Of a stretch of 64,000 bases of DNA, positions 59,037 through 64,000 are shown one piece after another. The notes below the pieces were generated by a model, which saw only the letters and a program-made list of their open reading frames with translations, searched no databases and had not been told where the DNA came from. Position 1 is the first letter of the stretch. Every line of letters begins with the position of its first letter. The DNA comes from Salinilacustrithrix flava (GTDB lineage Bacteria; Actinomycetota; Acidimicrobiia; Acidimicrobiales; Salinilacustritrichaceae): assembly GCA_024128875.1 (NCBI GenBank), contig JAMYFF010000003.1:186001-250000 (forward strand), written 5' to 3'. The position numbers and the translations under genes are program-made.

Positions 59037-59522
59037 GTGCCGACCGACCCCGCTGGCGACGTCACCCTGACCCACATCTCCGGCGTCGAGCTCCCGCTCG
59101 ACGACTGGCTGACGACGTTCCACCTCGCGGTGGTCGTGCTCGACCCGTTCGAGTACGAGAGCGCGTGGCTGCTGGACACCGCCGGCCGCATCCTCGACGT
59201 GTTCTCCGAGGCCGACGTCCGCGTCGGCTTCGTGGTCACCTCCACGCCGGCCGACGCCAAGGCCTTCGTGGGGCCGTGGGCTGACGAGCTCTTCGTGCTC
59301 TGCGACCCGGACAAGGCCTTCGTCAAGTCCCTCCAGCTCGAGCAGCTGCCGGCGTTCGTCCACATCGGCATCGACGGCACCCTCCTCGGGTCCGCCGAGG
59401 GCTGGGACCCGCTCGAGTGGCGGGCCGTGGCCGACAACCTGGCCCGGATCATGTCGTGGAAGGCGCCGGACATCCCTGCCGCCGGCGATCCCAAGCCCTA
59501 CGCGGGCGCCCCCGCCGTCTGA
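59037..59522 (+). CDS. Thioredoxin-fold protein lacking a CxxC motif
   Basis: A 161-residue protein. [37 protein letters not shown] and the cis-Pro strand [20 protein letters not shown] suggest a thioredoxin or peroxiredoxin-like fold. The single Cys (VLCDPDKAF) is not in a CxxC or a peroxiredoxin TxxC site, so redox activity is doubtful. I chose GTG at 59037; TTG at 59019 is an alternative. Confidence 0.75.
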   Translation: MPTDPAGDVTLTHISGVELPLDDWLTTFHLAVVVLDPFEYESAWLLDTAGRILDVFSEADVRVGFVVTSTPADAKAFVGPWADELFVLCDPDKAFVKSLQLEQLPAFVHIGIDGTLLGSAEGWDPLEWRAVADNLARIMSWKAPDIPAAGDPKPYAGAPAV

Positions 59523-59591
59523 ACCTGAGGCCCGATCGGGCCTCGGTCACATCCGGCATGGCGGTGCCACCCCTCGGGTACGTACCGCACC

Positions 59592-60005
59592 ATGGCCAAG
59601 CCCCAGCAAGCCGAGCTCCGTCGTTCCGGGAAGGTCCCCGCGCTGGACCCTGATGCGTCGGTGTCCAAGCTCTCCGCCCAGGACGCCCCCACCACCTCGG
59701 GTTCCGACGGCACGATCCCGGAGGACCAGCGCCCCGGTCACCACCCGGACCAGGAGCAGGACAAGCCGGACATGGACGCCTTCGCCGAGCGCCTCGGCGT
59801 CGTCTCCGAGGATGAGGAGCCCGCCGACGCACCCCACGTCGAGGAGGACTCCACGGTCACCCGGCTGCAGCCGAAGGCCGACGCGAAGGCCGCGAAGAAG
59901 ACCGGCCGCGCCAAGCCCAGCTTCTCTCCCATCGGCCTCGCGCTGGTCGGTCCCGTCACCGGGTTCCTCATCGCCAAGAAGATCATCAAGCGGCTCCGCC
60001 GCTGA
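59592..60005 (+). CDS. Hypothetical disordered protein, 137 aa
   Basis: Starts [15 protein letters not shown]. The first 100 residues are rich in Asp, Glu, Pro and Gln, with no fold signal. The C-terminal 30 ([20 protein letters not shown]) contain a short hydrophobic stretch that could be a membrane segment or amphipathic helix and end in basic residues. No family is recognised. Confidence 0.6.
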   Translation: MAKPQQAELRRSGKVPALDPDASVSKLSAQDAPTTSGSDGTIPEDQRPGHHPDQEQDKPDMDAFAERLGVVSEDEEPADAPHVEEDSTVTRLQPKADAKAAKKTGRAKPSFSPIGLALVGPVTGFLIAKKIIKRLRR

Positions 60006-60059
60006 CGACCGACAACTGATCCGCGGACCGGCACCATCCCGGTCCCCGAGAACGGCCGG

Positions 60060-60090
60060 CCGGACCCGGAACGCCCGCCCCCGGGTTCGG
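60060..60090 (+). terminator. Hairpin between 59592 gene and fumarase
   Basis: CCGGACCCGG and CCGGGTTCGG pair over 10 bp (one wobble) around an 11-nt loop, 55 bp after the stop of the preceding gene. It is weak evidence without a T-run. Confidence 0.35.
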
Positions 60091-60159
60091 TCGGCTCGCT
60101 CGCGTCGGGGCTGCCGCTCGGGCTGCGACGGCTCGACGCCGATCTGCGATGCTCGGGGG

Positions 60160-61803
<1,644 letters not shown>

Positions 61804-61816
61804 CGGCACCGCGGCC

Positions 61817-62713
61817 GTGCGCGCAGCGCTCCTGGTCGTCGCGGCCGCGGTCCTGTGGGGCACCACGGGGACGGCCCAGGAGCTCGGCCCCGACGGCATC
61901 GACCCGCTCGTCGTCGGGTGGGTGCGCCTCGCCGTCGGCGGGATCGGCCTCGCCGGCATCGCCGCGGTGCGCCGCGCGGCCGCTGCGCCGCTGCCCCGCT
62001 CCTGGACGGTGGTGGCCATCGTGTCGGTCGCGGCCTACCAGCTGACCTTCTTCGGCGGCGTCCGCCTCGCCGGCGTCGCCCTCGGCACCGCCGTGGGGAT
62101 CGGATCGGCGCCGATCTGGGGCGGCCTCGTCGACTGGCGATTCGCTCGCAGCACACCGTCGTCGCGCTGGTTCCTGGCCGCCGCCGTCGCGATCGCCGGG
62201 GCGGTGCTGGTGGCCGGCGAGCCGGGCGACGCTGAGCGCCCCGGCCTCGGCCTCCTCCTCGCCGTGGCCGCCGGCGCCAGCTACGCGATCTACGCCTACG
62301 CGCTGCAGCAGCTCGCCCGGGCCGGCGATGCCGACCGCGTCGCGGCGGTCGCCTTCCTCGGCGCCACCGTGGTGCTCGCCCCGGTGGCGGTGCTGGGTGG
62401 CGGTGCCGACGCCTTCGAGCCCCTGGCCACGGGGCGCGGGCTGCTCATGGCCCTGCACCTCGGCCTGGTGGCCACCACCCTCTCCTACGCCCTGTTCACC
62501 CGGGGCGTGAAGCACACCGCGGTGGCCACCGCGACGCTCCTGTCGCTGGCCGAGCCGGTCACCGCGGTGATCCTCGGCGTCGCCGTGATCGGCGAGGCGC
62601 TCACCGCCACCGCCGCCGGCGGCGTCGCGCTCCTGCTCGTGGGCGTCACCGTCGCTGCCCTCGACCGCACCCCCCGACCCCGCACGAGTCCGGCCACCGA
62701 CGTCCCCGTCTAG
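61817..62713 (+). CDS. EamA/DMT-superfamily transporter
   Basis: A 298-residue protein with about ten predicted membrane helices arranged as two EamA repeats, the second starting near LLAVAAGASYAIYAYALQQLA. WGTTGTAQELGPDGIDPLVVGWVRL opens the first. It is probably an exporter of a small metabolite such as an amino acid or nucleotide. GTG 61817 follows fumarase by 13 bp, and 62723 follows it by 9 bp, so these may be in one operon. Confidence 0.88.
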   Translation: MRAALLVVAAAVLWGTTGTAQELGPDGIDPLVVGWVRLAVGGIGLAGIAAVRRAAAAPLPRSWTVVAIVSVAAYQLTFFGGVRLAGVALGTAVGIGSAPIWGGLVDWRFARSTPSSRWFLAAAVAIAGAVLVAGEPGDAERPGLGLLLAVAAGASYAIYAYALQQLARAGDADRVAAVAFLGATVVLAPVAVLGGGADAFEPLATGRGLLMALHLGLVATTLSYALFTRGVKHTAVATATLLSLAEPVTAVILGVAVIGEALTATAAGGVALLLVGVTVAALDRTPRPRTSPATDVPV

Positions 62714-62722
62714 GTTCGGGCC

Positions 62723-63628
62723 ATGCGCATCGGGATCTTCGGGGGCCTCGCCGCCACCGGCACCATCGACGACGTCGTGGCCGACGTCCAGGCCGCCGAG
62801 GAGCAGGGCTTCCACTCCTACTGGGTGCCCCAGATCTTCGGCTACGACGCCCTGACCCTGCTGGCGGTGGTCGGCCGGGAGACCGAGCGGATCGAGCTCG
62901 GCACGTCGGTGATCCCGACCTACCCGCGCCACCCGGCGATGCTGGCGGCCCAGGCCCTCACCACCCAGCAGGCCTGCGACGGCCGGTTGACCCTCGGCAT
63001 CGGGCTGTCGCACCAGCCGGTCATCGAGCACATGTTCGGCATGAGCTTCGACAAGCCGGTGCGCCACCTGCGCGAGTACCTCGACGTGCTCATGCCGCTG
63101 GTGACCGGCGAGCGGGTCGAGGCCCACGGCGAGACGATCTCGGCGAACCTGGCCCTCGACATCCCCGGCGCCCGGCCCGTGCCCGTGCAGGTCGCCGCCC
63201 TCGGACCCCAGATGCTGAAGCTCGCCGGCGCCCGCACCGCCGGGACGATCACGTGGATGACCGGTCCCCGCACCATCGGCGACCACACCGCCCCCACCAT
63301 CCGCGCCGCAGCGGAGGCGGCGGGGAACCCGGCACCCTTCGTCACCAGCGGCGTGCCGGTGTGCGTCACCGACGACGTGGAGGGCACCCGGGCCCGCGCC
63401 GCCCAGGTGTACGCCATCTACGGACAGCTGCCGTCCTACCGGGCGATGCTCGACCGGGAGGGCCTGGAGGGTCCGGCCGACCTGGCCATCATCGGCGACG
63501 AGGACGCCGTCGCTGGCCGGATCCGCGACTTCGCCGACGCCGGTGTCACCGACCTGGCCGCCAGCGAGTTCGGCTCGAGCAGCGACGAGCGGACCCGCAC
63601 GCGCGCCCTGCTGCGCAGCCTGCTGTGA
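62723..63628 (+). CDS. LLM-class, probably F420-dependent oxidoreductase
   Basis: A 301-residue luciferase-like monooxygenase family protein of the actinobacterial F420 type. MRIGIFGGLAATGTIDDVV, SYWVPQIFGYDALTLLAVVG, IELGTSVIPTYPRHPAMLAAQALTT and LGIGLSHQPVIEHMFG are the TIM-barrel landmarks. The cofactor is inferred from subfamily, not from a unique motif. Its stop overlaps the next gene as GTGA, so the two may function together. Confidence 0.9.
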   Translation: MRIGIFGGLAATGTIDDVVADVQAAEEQGFHSYWVPQIFGYDALTLLAVVGRETERIELGTSVIPTYPRHPAMLAAQALTTQQACDGRLTLGIGLSHQPVIEHMFGMSFDKPVRHLREYLDVLMPLVTGERVEAHGETISANLALDIPGARPVPVQVAALGPQMLKLAGARTAGTITWMTGPRTIGDHTAPTIRAAAEAAGNPAPFVTSGVPVCVTDDVEGTRARAAQVYAIYGQLPSYRAMLDREGLEGPADLAIIGDEDAVAGRIRDFADAGVTDLAASEFGSSSDERTRTRALLRSLL

Positions 63629-64000
63629 AGGTACGCGTCGGCTACGGCCTCGGCACCCGCACGATCACCAACGACGCCGAGCGCTTCGCTGCGCTGGTCG
63701 ACGGCCTCGAGGCGCTGCGCTTCGACTCGCTCTGGCTGTCGGAGAAGATCACCGACGACTGCCCCGACCCGGTCGTGGCCCTGTCCTTCGCCGCAGCACG
63801 CACGACCAAGCTCAAGCTCGGCACGAGCGTCATGGTGCTGCCGGGCCGCAACCCGATGCTGCTCGCCAAGGAGCTGGCCAGCCTCGACCGCCTCTCCGGC
63901 GGGCGGTTGCTGCCGGCGTTCGGTCTCGGCCAGGTCGACCCGGCCGAGCAGCAGGCGTTCGGCGTCGAGCGGACCGAGCGGGCCAAGCGCTTCGACGAGG
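63625..64000 (+). CDS. LLM-class oxidoreductase, partial at the window end
   Basis: Starts with GTG 63625 (MKVRVGYGLGTRTIT) overlapping the upstream stop and runs to the last base. The visible 125 residues have the family pattern: LEALRFDSLWLSEKI, KLKLGTSVMVLPGRNPMLLAKELASLDRLSGGRLL and PAFGLGQVDPAEQQ. It is a close paralogue of the preceding gene. The C-terminus is outside the window. Confidence 0.88.
   Translation, partial: MKVRVGYGLGTRTITNDAERFAALVDGLEALRFDSLWLSEKITDDCPDPVVALSFAAARTTKLKLGTSVMVLPGRNPMLLAKELASLDRLSGGRLLPAFGLGQVDPAEQQAFGVERTERAKRFDE

Overview
The window is high-GC DNA from an actinobacterium. Support includes F420-type luciferase-like oxidoreductases, a homodimeric pyruvate dehydrogenase E1, an actinobacterial-type short MutY, a Rieske-containing suf locus, abundant GTG starts and ATGA/GTGA stop-start overlaps. 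The combination of split suf loci, methylsuccinyl-CoA dehydrogenase, malonyl-CoA decarboxylase and a DUF559 gene suggests an Acidimicrobiia-like lineage; that placement is inference.

Positions 1-7877 are a defence island with visibly lower GC than the rest. It holds a NaeI-type restriction endonuclease, its cytosine-5 methyltransferase, a Vsr mismatch nuclease, and a three-gene overlapping operon. That operon encodes an HTH-GHKL ATPase, a beta-rich protein of unknown function and a DUF6339-like protein. The methyltransferase and ATPase genes start with almost the same leader, which suggests joint control.

Positions 7878-25079 are mostly housekeeping: hydantoinase/oxoprolinase subunits (the B subunit carries a 24-residue in-frame tandem repeat), an RNase HI-SLOG fusion, aceE, malonyl-CoA decarboxylase, an HhH-GPD protein, a structured leader with a 14-codon upstream ORF, an ECF sigma/anti-sigma pair, an acyl-CoA dehydrogenase, VapBC, two metallo-hydrolase-region genes, a secreted phosphodiester glycosidase and TatA.

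Positions 25110-37670 hold iron-sulfur cluster assembly in three separate units: sufC-sufS-sufU, sufD-Rieske-sufC2, and sufB. They are interrupted by an EAL/GAF/GGDEF protein, a penicillin acylase homologue and a DUF6174-like lipoprotein. Similar palindromes precede the first and third units.

Positions 37671-43534 hold an esterase, a DUF559 gene bracketed by pairs of a 61-bp-period dyad repeat, and a heterodimeric ABC exporter. Positions 44964-50009 are an operon around a UGSC selenoprotein whose Sec codon (TGA, 47600-47602) is followed at the expected distance by a SECIS-like hairpin; a thioredoxin fusion, an alcohol dehydrogenase and a proline-racemase-family enzyme sit with it, and a glutaredoxin/CcdA-type membrane protein follows on the other strand.

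Positions 51383-64000 hold MutY, two probable ethylmalonyl-CoA-pathway enzymes, an OmpA-domain lipoprotein with a glycosyltransferase operon, class I fumarase, an EamA transporter and two luciferase-like oxidoreductases, the last cut by the window edge. I saw no rRNA, tRNA, CRISPR array or insertion sequence. No stretch of more than 300 bases lacks a gene or a described element.
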